Shown one piece after another: positions 32,526-44,900 of a stretch of DNA of 64,000 nucleotides; the first letter of the stretch is position 1; each line of letters begins with the position of its first letter. A program made the position numbers and the translations under genes. This DNA comes from Phytophthora quininea (taxonomy: Eukaryota > Oomycota > Peronosporomycetes > Peronosporales > Peronosporaceae): positions 1-64,000 of the forward strand of contig JAAVTG010000284.1 of NCBI GenBank assembly GCA_011947345.1. Direction: 5' to 3'. Below the pieces are notes generated by a model. That model did not search any database and was not told the origin of the DNA. It saw only the letters and a program-made list of their open reading frames with translations.

Positions 32526-34990
32526 ATCGACTCCGTGTGGCTTCATTTAACGTCCAATCATTAGGTTCTCACCGCCGACAGCATGATACGCTCGCAAGAG
32601 ACCTCCAACGATACAGTATCGACGTCCTTGGAGACAAAATACCAGTGCTGGGCAGGAGCTCCATCGGGGACTTCGCTCTGGTAACTCTTGCTGCCACACA
32701 GGAAAAGCACGGCATCGGGTTTGCCGTCTCGGCACGCCACCGTCCCTACCTCTGGCGGTACTGGGCCCACCGCGATCGCACCCAGTACCGGCTGGCTTAA
32801 CATCATCACGGTGTACGGCTCCCACTGCAGAAAACCGCTCCAAGATATCGATAGGTTCTACTTGGACCCCCACGCCTTACTGGAATCACTGCCAATGAGA
32901 GACATTACCATCATCACAGGTGACTTCAACGCAAAAACTCGGCTCCAGACGCAGCGGAGAAACTTTCCTAGGCACCCACGCCCGGGGTGTCCGCAACCGA
33001 AACGGACACGCGCTAGCTAACTTTGGTGACTCATTTCGACTTTTGCTACTAACACAGGCTTTCCGAAACGTGTAAAACACAAAACAACGTGAAGCCAACG
33101 CCGATGGGATAACCGCGTCTACAACCAGATCGACTACATACTCTACCCACAAAACTGCTGTAGTTTGTGCATGGACGCGCAGTCGTGGGGCAGCACTGAC
33201 ACACTGTCCGACCACAAGCTGGCGACGGCAGATTTCGTGCTTCAACATGCTCCTAGACTCCGATTTCGAACTATGACTCGCTTGCAAACAGCTGATCCAG
33301 GATACTGACACTCAAGAAAAATACACCACGGCGCTCCGAGATGCACTATCTGCCACAGAAGACTGCATAGCAACTCCGGTTATGTTGCAGTGAAACGCGA
33401 CACTTGACACAGCCCGTCAGACAGCAGAAACAACCATTGCGTTTGCTGCCCGCGGCACGGCCGATAGTGTCAAAGGTTCGTAAAGATCGATCCTCAGCAC
33501 GTGAATAGTTTCTCGAAAACGTTGTACGTGGGCGCATTGCTACCGGTGCGTCCAGACAGCATTGTCGGTGCTTCTGTTTTTTCTAAAACCACTCCGATGT
33601 GGCGACAGGAAGCGATCGACGGCCGGTGATATTCGTCGGAGGGCAATTAGCGAAACCGCTTTCCTGGTGCTGATGGGCAGAACGATGGGGAGGAGACCGG
33701 AGCAGTCTCCAGGGATTTGTTCAGCTTTGGGAGGCAGAGCAATATTCCTTCGCCGAGGTCAAGGAACTCACCGCGTTCGAAGCTTTGGATGATAAGCGAC
33801 GCCAAATTTGGCGCGAGCTCCGCGGCCCCGTACTTGAGAAGTTCTGCTGGGATGCCGTCGGGTCCTGACGCGCGGCAGTTGTTCAGTTGGTGATGGTCTG
33901 GACGAGCGCTCAAGCTTCGTATCGGGCGCCGTGCTGGGTCCGCGAACTGCTTTTTGAAGTGAGACTGCATAAGATTGTTAGTCCTAGACTGTTGTAGAAT
34001 ATACTTACTTTGGTCATCGCAGAGTAGAGGTCGTCCAATCAGTTTGGGCGTGGTTGCACGGACCGCCCAGAAGAACTGTGCCGTATTGCTGAGACTCTAA
34101 ATCTGGGTGTTTTTCTCGTCGAGCGCTAGGTTTACAAGGTTGCGGCACCTGAATTTGTTCTGGTGGAGGATAGCGTTGCACTCCCGTCGGAGTGTCGCGG
34201 TATTCGCGGCATGGTCGTTGTAGATCTGCAGTTGTAGTTCTCGTTGGCGCTGTGATAGTTCTTGTACAATGGGATCGTCGTATCTGTGGTGGTGCTTGAG
34301 AAACTTCTCAAGGCCCTCGCCACGTTCCTGACTGAAGACGACATCCGAGTTCTCTCGAACACGGCGCTCGACAGAAACTCGGCTCACTGCTCGGAGATGC
34401 TGAAGATCTTAGCCGGCGCAAGACTCTCGCTGCTGCCGCGCTCCCTCGCTTATGAACGGTTTGGCTTCGACCGCACTTCACGACCGACGAGACCAGACTC
34501 CACCTCTACAACTGCTTTGTTCTGCCAATCCTACTGTACGACAGCGGTACATGAGCCTTGACGACGCCGGAACACGGTCTGGAAAATTTCCTCCGCCGCC
34601 AGCTCCGAAAGGTGCTCAACATTCGCTACCCCCGTCACGTCTCCAATCGGACCCTGTATGAGATCTGCCGCGAACGTCCGCTTCGACACCGGATCACAGC
34701 CTCACGTTGGGGCCTATTTGGCCACATCTTAAGACGACCCGATATCCCAGATTACACTCAAATGGCGGCATACTTCTCTACCAACGACGCAGAGAAATGG
34801 TGAGGCCGGCTGCGAACAACCTTGTCACGCATCTTAGACAAAGATCTCGACTCATGCGGTTGCGGACACCGACTTCGCACGGCGAGCGACCTGAACGACC
34901 TTCGACGATTAGCTCTGGGCAAACCAAAGTGGAAACGACTTACGGCTTCAATTATGGACGCACTACCAGCAAAGGGAGGCCCAGCATATG
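32526..34990 (+). mobile_element. Non-LTR retrotransposon (LINE), rearranged relic
   Basis: The forward-strand 5' part (32526-33300) shows an apurinic-type endonuclease: VASFNVQSLGSHR, HGIGFAVSARHR, VYGSHCRK, ITGDFNAKT, NQIDYIL and TLSDHKLATADF, spread over several frames. Next, 33570-34390 is in the opposite orientation: on the minus strand it gives a linker (LSQRQRELQLQIYNDHA) followed by the reverse-transcriptase start SGPDGIPAELLKYG. From about 34400 the forward strand resumes with the C-terminal part (LENFLRRQLRKVLNIRYP, WGLFGHILRR). The reverse-transcriptase core with its catalytic Asp pair is absent. The element is dead. Confidence 0.78.
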
Positions 34991-35039
34991 CGGACACGAC
35001 TCTATGACGCCGACTAGTTAAATTGAATCTAGCGCAGGC

Positions 35040-36190
35040 ATAACTTCGGCTACGGGAAAATATCACCCATTTCATTTCCGGCACCATACCTCAACGACGC
35101 TCCCGCAACTAGTTCTCCAAATACCAACGCATTCAAATCCGCCGTCACCACAAGTTGTATTCTGTTCTGACCCAAAATAATCTGGCGTAGTGGGCTCAAA
35201 GTCGTTCGAGCCCGCAGTACGTCCTGGACATGCAACCATTTCCAAAATTCAGAAGGACAAGACGCATTTGCGTGTAATGCTGACGGGTCTGAACGACTGC
35301 CGCCGTTGTTTGTTGCGAAGTCTAAAAGCCCAGGGGCTTTTCGAATACCACGGCAGATGCGCTGAACTACACGAACAGCCTCAAGGCACGGATGACACGT
35401 CTAATCTTCGCGAAGTGGATTCGTGATCTAAATACTACGTTCAAGACCCAGTAACATAAGTGCCTATTGTTGCTGGACAACGCCACTGTCCATGGTAGCT
35501 TTGAAGCCGGCGAACTACCGCACCTCGAGGTGCTATTTTTTCCACCCAACAACGAGCAAACTTCAGCCACTTGACGCAGGTATAATTGCTGCTTTCACGA
35601 GGCGCTACCACCGCCTCCACATTCAGTACGTCCTGGACAAGCTGGATGCCAGTCCTGGCATGGACTTCATCGCTGCTAGCAAGATCTACAATGTTCCTAT
35701 CCATCAGGCGATATTGCGGTGCATTGATTGCTGGAATGAGATATCCAGTTCCCTGTCCACCAAATGATGGAAACACACAGGCCTTCTTGAGCACCACACG
35801 TGCGAGTGGGCGGCGTCCGACGAATCTGTAGAAACGAAATTATGGGGGCTTGCGCTTAATGCTCGGACAGCTACAGCTGAACGACCCTATCACAATGGAG
35901 AACGTGCTGAACCCCGCTGAAGAAAATATTGCTACGAAGAAACCCAGTGACGAGGACTTCTGCAACCCGATAATGAACCAGACGACAAAGACGAGGTCAT
36001 TAACGCCACGCCTCCGTCGATGGAGATGGAGATGACAACAGCAGATATCAAGGAGGATCTCCAGTTTATTGTCAAGTCCATTGCTCAGTGCGATGAAAAA
36101 GGGCTTCCAGGTGGCGCAGTACGCGGCCTCCGTGCTCTCCTGCGCGAATATCGAGATGAGTTGCGCGAAAACAAGGCGCACGGCAGCAAA
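35040..36190 (+). pseudogene. pogo/Tigger (jerky-like) DDE transposase relic
   Basis: Forward-strand pieces in two or three frames: QKDKTHLRVMLTGLN (start of the DDE domain), LLLDNATVHG (second Asp), FFPPNNERA/TTSKLQPLDAGIIAAF (third acid region, here LQPLDAG as in the family) and RRYHRLHIQYVLDKL. A C-terminal acidic region (NPIMNQTTKT, EMEMTTADIKEDLQ) follows. In-frame stops occur between 35390 and 35490. The N-terminal CENP-B-type DNA-binding domain is not seen. It is nested in the hAT element. Confidence 0.72.
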
Positions 36191-36258
36191 TGTCCTTCCG
36201 CGACTGCTTCTCCGCTGGATAACCTTACTTTTCAACACTGTATAGCTCCGATAGTTAA

Positions 36259-36416
36259 GCACCCCTCTATTAGGATATCGAAGAATTTTTATGTCTATAG
36301 TCCTCAAGAGGGAATATTATATAGGGCTTGTATGAAGTGGTTATTCGGGAACCGACTACTATTCTTATAAAGCGTAAATTCTTATGGAGGGGAGAATATA
36401 GAGGGGTTTGTATGTA
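36259..36416. repeat. Small AT-rich repeat, possible MITE or hAT subterminal repeat
   Basis: CACCCCTCTAT near 36260 is mirrored by ATAGAGGGGTTT near 36399. A direct repeat pair (AATATTATATAGGGCTTGTATG and a similar copy at 36394) lies within 100 bases just upstream of the hAT transposase. Confidence 0.4.
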
Positions 36417-36447
36417 TAGCCTCAGCTCACGTTTAGCAGGATCCGAG

Positions 36448-38876
36448 ATGGCAGGAGGGCGCCAGCCTGACCCCTCACAAGGCACTTCAAGCGCTTGACA
36501 GAGCTGGGTGTGGCGCCAGGTGGCTACACCTACAGAGAGTGTAGGTTTTGCCGAGCTGCGAGCAATGAACTGGGCGCGTCACCACCCAAGCCAATTGTCG
36601 GAAGGCCACGCAACTACGCCAGCCACCTGAATAAGTGCACGTATTATTTGGCAAGGCAGCTCCCTGAAGCATCACCAAGTACACCAAATGCTGTACCTCA
36701 TGAGACAAGTCCTGTTGCATCCACAGACGAAAACCCTGCAGCAACCCCAACATCGGTGCAGACACGGTCCCAGTCTCGGCAAGTCGCTTTGCCGCAAGTT
36801 CGTATCGGATCACGGACTACTGGTCCTTCGCGCGCGTGCCGGGTGTTGGTGATGAAGAAGCGCTCTTCTCCAAAGCAAGGGCAGAAGTCTCCCCTCACCA
36901 AAAAGCGGAAGTTTTCCAGAGCAGAAGTGAAAGAAATTGAGCGCTTTCTTATCGAACTCCACGCTGATAATCACCTTGCCGATAGATTTATTGAGCAACC
37001 ATCTACACTACGGTTCCTGGAATTATTGTGTCCTGGTGTGACGGATGTACTTCCTTCCCGACGAGCATTGGGCGGCAGAGTTCTCACAGAGCACGCTACG
37101 CGGTGCAAAAAGCTGGATATTGCGGCTCTAAAGTCAATGCAGAAAACTACTAAAGGCTGGGTCAACTTCCTCTCAGATGTGTGGAAAAATATCGGTAAGG
37201 ATCACTTGCTTGGCTGTCAGCTCACACTCTTCGGAGTGCTGCTTACGTATGCACTACTTCCGGCAGGCGAGGACCACCACGGCTTGGCGGTTGCAAGGCA
37301 AATGGAGCAGGTGCTGGAGCAAGCCCAACAGGAGGGATGGCGTATTGGAGCAATTATCACGGACAATGCGGGGAGTGCGGCCGAGCCCGCCGCATTTTAG
37401 CGCTGCGATGGCCCCAGATTGTATTTCTTTTTGCTTCGCTCATGATATCAATAACTTGGTCAAGGCGGTGCTGCAGTCATCGTTTGCCAATGTAGCTGGT
37501 CAAGCTGCTACCATTGTGAATACTTTAAACGCGTCTTCATCCAAGTGGCTGCCACGACTATTAAAGGTGATGAAGAAATTCTATGGGAAGGCATTGGGCT
37601 TGCGAACACTGTGCGAGACGCGCTGGAACTCCATGCAAGGGTGCTTTGCATCTCTTTTGCGCGTGCGGTCAGCAATGCAAACGTTTTATCGCCAGTATCG
37701 GGACCACAGCGACTTCCCTAGCGTGCTGCGCAAACTTGGTGACCAATTTTTTGGGAAGACCTTGACAACGCTGAAGCCATTATTGCACCACTGTCCTACG
37801 CATCTTACAGGCTCCAGCGCGATGAAAACACGGTCGGCGACGTCGTATTTTCGTTTTGCGAGATTTACAAGGGCTTCCAGCATCAATTCGTTCACCGAGA
37901 CCGACTTATTTCATGTGTTGAAGCCCGCTGGCGAAAATGCGAGCAACCGCTGTTTATGCTCGGGTTTGCATTGCATCCAGTGTACGTCGAGTGCGCGCAT
38001 GTTGCCCGACACAGAAGTCTCAGGTATTGGCTCTTTGTGCAAGATAGCTGTTTACTACTACCGTCGCTTATTTGCTGCCGAAGACATTGGCGAGATTCGT
38101 CGTGATATGCTGTCGTGGTTGAAAGGACGGTTTACTCATGCAGCTGCAAGTGAATTTCCTGGTTGCCCATGGGAATATTGGGAATTAGTTGCGGCCGAAC
38201 GTAGCAAAAGCAAACTCCCCTGCTTGCGATGAGAGTACTATCAATTGCTGTGAACACAGCTACATGTGAGCGTCTGTTTAGTGATCTAGCGTTAACCCAC
38301 ACTGGTAAGCGCAATCGCATGGCGGCAAACAAAGCTTTAGACTTTCACACGGTGGCGAAGCACGTTCGCCAACGCGCAAACAAGGATATCGATGTGTCCA
38401 AGAACCCTCACAAGAAATTACTTATCTCTGCGAAGGAAAGAAGAATCATTTTAGACGCCACAAGCAGCTCAACAATCTTCACACCGTCACCAAGACAACA
38501 GAGTTTACCTGGTGAAGAACGTGAGGATAGCGACAACGAAGATCCTGGTGACGGAGTCGATGGCGCTCCAACAATTCTTCTGTGGGAGGAATATTTCGAC
38601 GAGGTTCTGGAGGACGTCGAGATCGGTGCTGGGTATGAACAAGCCCACCGCAATGGGTCGAGAGCGTCGCCAGCGGAAGGGTCGACCGTCGCGACAGTAT
38701 CAGAACCAGCAGCGACGCCAGGAGGATCGACAGCAGAGCCAACGTTGGGAAGGTCGACTCCAGCAACAGCGTCAGTGTCCAAGGATGGCACCGAGTTGGA
38801 AAAAATTGCTGATGCACATAAACCACCGCTTCCACACGAAAATGTAAAAAATATCCCCAAGAAGCTACGATGCTAA
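36448..38876 (+). CDS. hAT-family transposase
   Basis: About 810 residues when frames are joined. It starts at ATG 36448 (MAGGRQPDPSQGTS). A BED-type zinc finger (CRFCRA, then HLNKC) follows, and a basic linker (KKRSSPKQGQKSP). Next is the RNase-H-like core: WVNFLSDVWKN (first Asp), IGAIITDNAG (second Asp), CFAHDINNLVK, LCETRWNSM. The hAT dimerisation region NTATCERLFSDL ends the domain, followed by an acidic Gln/Ser-rich tail. Frame breaks fall at about 36485, GGGG 37370-37373, TTTTT 37428-37432 and CCCC 38217-38220 (each fixed by one base), plus a compensating pair near 37840 and 37990. No unavoidable stop was seen, so this transposase may be functional. It sits centrally between the terminal repeats of the 8.2 kb element. 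Confidence 0.8.
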
Positions 38877-40168
38877 CCGGCTTTCGCGGTCAGAAGGCGA
38901 AGCTGTCGCAGTTGCTTGGGTAGAGTTGAATAGTTGAAAACGTAGTTGCTGTTCGATGCTTTCTCGAGAACAATTATCATGACATAATCCTCGATCTTTA
39001 GCTATAGCTGTGTAAGCGCAGCAAAACGCAGTCCGCCGTCTACGCGGTCCACAAGACTTCCAGCTGCTCTCACATTTTGCTGTTATTGCCTTATATGCGT
39101 CGCAAATATGAAAGAACTCCTTTAACGAACACTCGACAATTGCACTTTGTAGACCCGCAGACATCAAAGCTGGATCGGAAATCTTGCGCTGGATAGCAGT
39201 GGAGATATGGGGGTCATAGAATCTATTCATGCCAGGAATTTCAGCCAACTTCGTGGCGACGTCGGTGTCGATAATGCATCCCAGCGCCTCGCTTTCCCTT
39301 TTGTTGTGGTTGAACGCGTAGTCCCCACGGAGAGTCTGCACGCGTGTCGTCGAAGACGTCGCCAAGGACTAGACGGCCCCTAAAGATGATGGCGCTGGAT
39401 GGAATAGATTGGCTGACCGTGAGTGCTTCCCGGTCTGGAAATCCTTGCGGCTCTAGATGGCCCCTAGGTAAAGTTTCCTCCGATCTGTTGCAGTGAGCTT
39501 GTCATCGCCTCGAAGTTTTGCGCTGGAAGCAGCTCACGGCGGTCAGCCTCGTGTCGAAGTAATTGCGCGGCATCAGGATAACCGAATTGTCAGCGTATCC
39601 GAGTTGCTGCCGTCCGTCATACGTGCCTGCGGACACTTGGCCAACAATATCTTGACGATATCTCCTAGGACGTCAGTACCAGCCACTGCCAGCAGGCACG
39701 TCATGAAGGTTTCTCCCTCGTGAACTCCTACTTCTCCACCCTCTGCCTAAGTCCACAAACACGCTGAACCATCATCTTCTTCTGCTGCTGAATGACCAGC
39801 AATTTCTCGGTGTCTATTGGTAGGACGCCCACACCAACACTGGCCGACAGCTGCAGCTTAGCCATCACGATGCGCTTGCGCACAGAATGGACTGCGTCTT
39901 TGCTGGCCGCCGCCGCCAGCTCGTGCAGGAGGCGGAAGACCCCGGCCAGCTCCCGTCGTTTGTGATGCTCTGCCTGTCGTCGTCGTCCATGTAGTAGAGT
40001 AGTAGGCCGCTGGGGGGCAATAGTTCCGAGAACATCAACAGCATGCAGCCCAGTCCTCACCGAAGTGATCTTGTCCACGAGCGCCCCGTCAGGTGCTACT
40101 ACTTGACACCACGATGAGCTGTACGAGCGCAAACTTCTCGCGAAGAGCACGACAAGAAGTGTCGACAC
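38865..40168 (-). other. Two minus-strand frames of unknown origin inside the hAT element
   Basis: Frames at 39728-40168 (146 residues, Arg/Leu/Ala-rich) and 38865-39365 (166 residues, with several Cys) could be parts of one decayed gene. I recognise no family. Between them (39366-39727) I see nothing. They could be host DNA captured by the transposon or chance frames. Confidence 0.3.
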
Positions 40169-40317
40169 ATTTTAATCTAATTTTTAAACTTTGCGTAAAA
40201 ACGTTTAATTAGCCTTGGCCGAAACTCGCTCAAAAGTCCATTTGCCCACAGCTTCCGGCCATTTGGCCGGGACGGACTTTTATGATTGGCCGGAAAAGAG
40301 GGACTTTGCCATCACTG

Positions 40318-40325
40318 AGCTATGT
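40318..40325. repeat. Right copy of candidate 8-bp target-site duplication
   Basis: AGCTATGT immediately after the terminal CACTG; see the left copy at 32125-32132. Confidence 0.6.
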
Positions 40326-41110
40326 GCGCTCGAAGTGACAGCCGCTCCTGTGTCAATCACGTGTCCGCCACTTCACCACTTCGAGATGAACGCTCGAAAT
40401 CCATTGCATGTGGTGTGAACTGCCTATAGAACGATCTCACCACATCGAAATTTCCAGCCCGCTCAGTTGTACATGTGGAACACTTTCTCACGCCAACTTG
40501 ACGACAGTAAGATGACCAGCTACTAGTATTATTAACGCTTAAGACGCGGTAATTGAGAGCTTTTGATGCAACTTGACCATGACGGACGCAGCGTTGAAGA
40601 GACGGTATAGGCTGACGGTGTATTGCAAAAGCGCAGCGGTGATTGCAATCGAGGACAGCCTTCACGTGTTGTACGCTCGCCTCCAGTGGCGCCAGAGCTC
40701 ATCCGTGTCGGCTTGCCCGTTTACCAGCGCAAGCATCGCAAGCATCGTCAATTTGCAGGGGGCGGGCAGTCCCTATGGTTGTGCTGACGATCTGTGCGTC
40801 GTAATCCAAAGGATCGCGAAGTTGCATTACAAACATGTGCATTGGCGGAAGAGCGCCACACGTTTGGAGACCACGGTCGATATCAAAGGCAAGTGAGCCC
40901 GGTCTTCCCGGAATCCTGAATTGCCTCGCCTCGAGTAGACAACTCAAATCGCGAGCTCCATCTCGGGATGTGCGCGTTTACCAAGTTAATCGATGGTGTT
41001 CCGAAACCCGCACTGTCAGAAATTGCCATCGCACGAATGCTTGTCGGTCGTGTCGGACCACAGATTTCAATTTCATCTGCGGTGAGCAGCTCTCACGCTT
41101 CGGAAGCTAA
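40326..41110. other. Intergenic region
   Basis: No supported gene. ATTTCAATTTCATC at about 41065-41079 is a weak initiator/CAATTT candidate for the gene starting at 41111. Confidence 0.4.
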
Positions 41111-41893
41111 ATGCCCAACTTCCTCCGCTTCGTGATCGCGTTCGCGCTGCTCGTGCTGACTGCGCGCGCCGCCAAGACCAAGCAAGACGTCAACTTCGGC
41201 TTTCTCGAAAATGAAGATAAACCGAACCTACGCGGCTCGGACAAGTCGACGGACGTGCCGATGGACATGTCAGCAGTGTCGGACGTCTCCGAGACGACGG
41301 ACCCGTCGCTGTGGCCGTCGCTGCGTCTCGATTTCAAGGTGAAGCGCAAGTCCATGTGGGTCCTGGGCCAATCCAGCTTCACTATTTTCGCCAACCCGGT
41401 CGTAGCTATCTACACCAACGACGTGCTGTACGACGCCGTCGCCACCTTCACGCAGGGCAAGACACGTCTAAAATATGCGCTGGTGAACGGAACTGCTTAC
41501 CTCGAGACCAGCCCTATCCATAGCAAGCGCAAGACCGCATCGGAAGCCAAGTGTCTTGGAATGGACGACGCGGAGATCCTCTTGATGGTCAATTCCATTA
41601 TTGGCATGGTGAACGAAGCCACTGCCAACTCGGATGAGACAGAGCAAGAAAGAATCAACTGCGACGGAGATCTCTATAACGTCGTGCTGGCGGGCACGAA
41701 ATTCACCCTGTGCTCTTCCCCTTCCTCGGGTTTCACGATGCGAGGAAGTTATATGGACGTTGACGTGTCGTACCTGGAAGAGCGAGCAAGTATTCTTACC
41801 CCCAAGGTCATTGGCACCACCACGTGCGAGAAGTTGATCCGTGCCAGTGAAGTTACACCAACGGGGAAGAAAATCCTCACGAACATCAACTAG
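41111..41893 (+). CDS. Secreted protein of unknown function, 260 aa
   Basis: Intact frame with a strong signal peptide (MPNFLRFVIAFALLVLTARA). No membrane helix follows, so it is probably released or wall-bound. The mature part starts with a charged linker (KTKQDVNFGFLENEDKPNL) and contains a region LDFKVKRKSMWVLGQSSF followed by four cysteines spread over the C-terminal half, which could form two disulphides. It lacks an RXLR motif at the usual position; PNLRG near residue 40 is not one. Neighbour: a GCC2/GCC3 protein on the other strand, convergent, with at most about 90 bases between the ends. I do not recognise the family. Confidence 0.78.
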   Translation: MPNFLRFVIAFALLVLTARAAKTKQDVNFGFLENEDKPNLRGSDKSTDVPMDMSAVSDVSETTDPSLWPSLRLDFKVKRKSMWVLGQSSFTIFANPVVAIYTNDVLYDAVATFTQGKTRLKYALVNGTAYLETSPIHSKRKTASEAKCLGMDDAEILLMVNSIIGMVNEATANSDETEQERINCDGDLYNVVLAGTKFTLCSSPSSGFTMRGSYMDVDVSYLEERASILTPKVIGTTTCEKLIRASEVTPTGKKILTNIN

Positions 41894-41981
41894 GACGCCT
41901 TCGGGCGATGATAGACTCAGAAAGTATTTGTCAATAATGGTATGAAACTTGAAGCGTGCTCTCGTCCTTCTCCTTCTTCGG

Positions 41982-44900
41982 TCATCCAAAAAGCAGCATT
42001 CGCGGTGTGTGGTACACGGTGGAGAAGAAGCTTCCTCATCCGACAACAATTTGAACGTGTTAAGCACGGCATCTCGGGTCTGGGAGCTGGGTGGACACTG
42101 CATACAAACTGCAGCACCTTGCAGAGCGTAAGTCCCCACCGGACATGGGTTTGAGAGATAATCTTCAGTAGCAAACGGGCAGGAATAACCCGCTGGGCAC
42201 CACCCCTTGCAATACGAGGCACTAATCCCCTCGGTATCTCCATACGTCCCTTCTGGACAGCGGATGCGAATGCCCTGCCGACAGTAAAACCCTGGTGGAC
42301 AAATTCTGATGCCACTTTGAGTTGCATTGCGTCCATCATCAATCATCCCTGGCGGCGGAATGGTGTAATATCCGCTGGGTACGAGTCGCTGCACGTTTCC
42401 GGTGCCCTCAGGGCAGTAGAGAGCGCTACCACCGCACTCGTTTTGCGTCCTTGAAACACTTGGAGGCCCTGGATACGACGGACAGTAATACCCGGCAGCG
42501 CATCGTCCTGAACAAGCCGAAGTTTGCAAGCCACTTGTAGCGCCATAGGTGCCAGCGGGGCATTGATACTTGATGCCCCCAACGCAGAAGTAGCCTGGTT
42601 CACACGGTTTTTGAGAGAACCGCGTCGTGTTGGTCGTACCAATCGAGTAGTAGCCTGACGGGATAACAAGAGGAGATGGAGACCCAGTTGGACATGTAAG
42701 CGCATTGCCGCCACATTCAAGTTGCGTGGCGGAAGTACTTCCTTCGGGGCAATAATACCCTTGCGTGCACAGTCCAGTGCAGAGTGGAGAAGTCTCTCCC
42801 TGTCGGCTTCCGTACAGTCCTGCAGGACACTGATATTTTATGCCGTCAACGCAGTACGCTCCGGGTTCACACACACGCTGAGCGTCTTGGACTGTTTCAT
42901 TTATTAGCGCTTGATCGCCCAACAACTTGTCGGTCGACAACCGTAGAGAATAATATCCGGTCCTCACGGGCGTAGGAACCACGCTTCCAACCGGACAAAA
43001 CACATTGGCGTCTCCACACGGTACGGCGGTGCTGTTGTAGCTCGCGAGGGGCAGTAAAACCCGGCAGCACAATCGCCAGCACAGACCGGTCGAGTTTCCA
43101 AGCTTTTATCGCCGTAGCGGCCAGCAGGACATGGAGAACGAACACCTCCGCTGCAAAAGTATCCGCGCTCACAGGGGAACTGCACTGATCGCGTGTAAAC
43201 AGAGTCGCTGCCTGCTGCGCCGTCGCCTAGCGACGCAACCAAAGCGTTTGGCACAAGTTCACAAGACAGAGTCGCCATCGCAAAGTGGAGTGAATACAAT
43301 GAAGAATCAAAGCTGTCGCCACCAGCCAGACGGAAGCAACTACACGAACGTCTGTCGCTCGTGCTGACGGTCGTGAACTGCGGACAAGCTTTGCAAAGCC
43401 AAATTCCATCTCCCGTCCCGAACTTGAACGTTCCAACGGGACACAACACACATTGCGCCACGGGATACTTGGCGTCGCCATAATTCACCGCGACGGGGGC
43501 GCGGTTGGTAGCGACATCCAGGAAAGAGTTGACTGTTGTGGAGTAGTCTCGGTAGAGTCCAGGGCCACATCCAGGCGCCTCCTTTGTGTTGGGATCGATT
43601 GCCAGCACACTCAGAGACGTGTAATAGCCTGGCAACACGTCGAACGGCACTGTTGCTCCCTCAGGACAATACACTGCTGAGGAACCGCACTCATGTTGCG
43701 TTGGGGTCGAGCTCCCAGTCGGGCAATAGTATCCAGCAGAACACGGTCCCATACATGTAGGATTCGTCTCCAATGACGCCGAGCCAAACGTCCCTGCAGG
43801 ACAAGGATAGCAAACACCTCTCCAAGCAAACTCACCAGGCCCCGCTGGCCGTTGATCTGTCCAATTCCCTCCTGCAGCTGGGTCTGTAGATATCGCACAA
43901 TATCCTCTACTTGTTGGCGTCGGTAATGCTGCTCCCTTCGGACAAAATAGAGTGCTGGCAGTGCAGGCAACAGCTTGAGCCACAGCGATCCCTTCAGGGC
44001 AGTAGTAACCAGCAGCACACAGTCCTGAGCAATCCGATGTACTGAGTCCAGTGGTGTTACCAAAAGTGCCAGCAGGACACAGGAATCGTTCGCCATTCAC
44101 ACAGTAGTGACCTGGTTCACATTGGAGCTGGGCAACTCGAGTCGTTTGATCCCTCAGTAGCTCAATTTCCAGGTCATCCACAGTGAACGAAGAAATCTTT
44201 ACGCTGGAATCGCCGACAGTGTAAAACCCCACGGCTACTTGGGAAGGAGCGGCTGAACCAGACGGGCAAAACACGTTCACCGCTCCACAAGGAGACTGCG
44301 TGGCGCTCGTGCTGCCTCGTGGACAGTAAAATCCTGCCGCACAAGGTCCCGAGCACGCAGCAGTTGAAAGTCCTGTCGTATTTCCAAACGTTCCACCAGG
44401 GCACAGTCTTGAGCTTCCTGGAGCCTCCTCAGGACTGCAATACGAGCCCAATGGACACGTGACTTCCTCTGTCGCTGCAAGGTTTACAACGTGAGTGCCT
44501 TTACGAGGCAGTCGAGGCTCGGAGCTTCCAGCTGGACAGAATGTGCCTTCCTCACACCGCCACGTCGTAGCAGACGCAGTTCCTTGGGGACAAGCATACC
44601 CGACAGGGCAGATCCCAGAGCAACTGGAGTCCGCGAGTCCTGCGAAGGCGCCATACCTACCGGCAGGACACGGAATGGGATTGATAGTCCCTCTCGGGCA
44701 GTAATGACCTGCAGGGCATTGACCTGTACACTGTGCCGACGTGAGCTGCGAGGTGGCCCCGTACGTTCCAGCAGGACACGGTCGCGACGTTCCCGCAACG
44801 CAAAAGGAGCCTGGTTCGCACGGGTAGACCGTGCAGCGACGGCGGTCTGTCGGCTCTCCACCTAACGCATAGAACCCGTCGGGGACAGGCACTGGCTGCG

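Larger units (their letters stand above)
32134..40317 (+). mobile_element. Composite hAT transposon, 8.2 kb
   Basis: The left end begins CAGTGTTGGCAGTAGGGACT. The right end, read on the other strand, begins CAGTGATGGCAAAGTCCCTC. Both continue with a TTTTC/TTTTCC and GGCCAAT core and GGCCAAATGGCC-like subterminal motifs. CAGTG/CAGNG ends with adjacent TGGCA are typical of hAT elements, and the flanks carry AGCTATGA and AGCTATGT. Inside lie a hAT transposase (36448-38876), a rearranged LINE (32526-34990), a pogo/Tigger relic (35040-36190) and minus-strand frames of unknown origin (38865-40168). The LINE and pogo pieces were presumably inserted later or captured as cargo. The termini are my own reading by eye. 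Confidence 0.7.

Noticed and set aside
41111..41893. Secreted protein considered as an RXLR effector
   Set aside because: PNLRG is not an RXLR motif, and the protein is cysteine-containing without the usual effector layout.
41468..41981. Continuation of the GCC2/GCC3 frame antisense through the neighbouring gene
   Set aside because: The cysteine pattern ends near 41990 and the following residues are Arg-rich and featureless. One T in a T5 run gives a stop exactly there.
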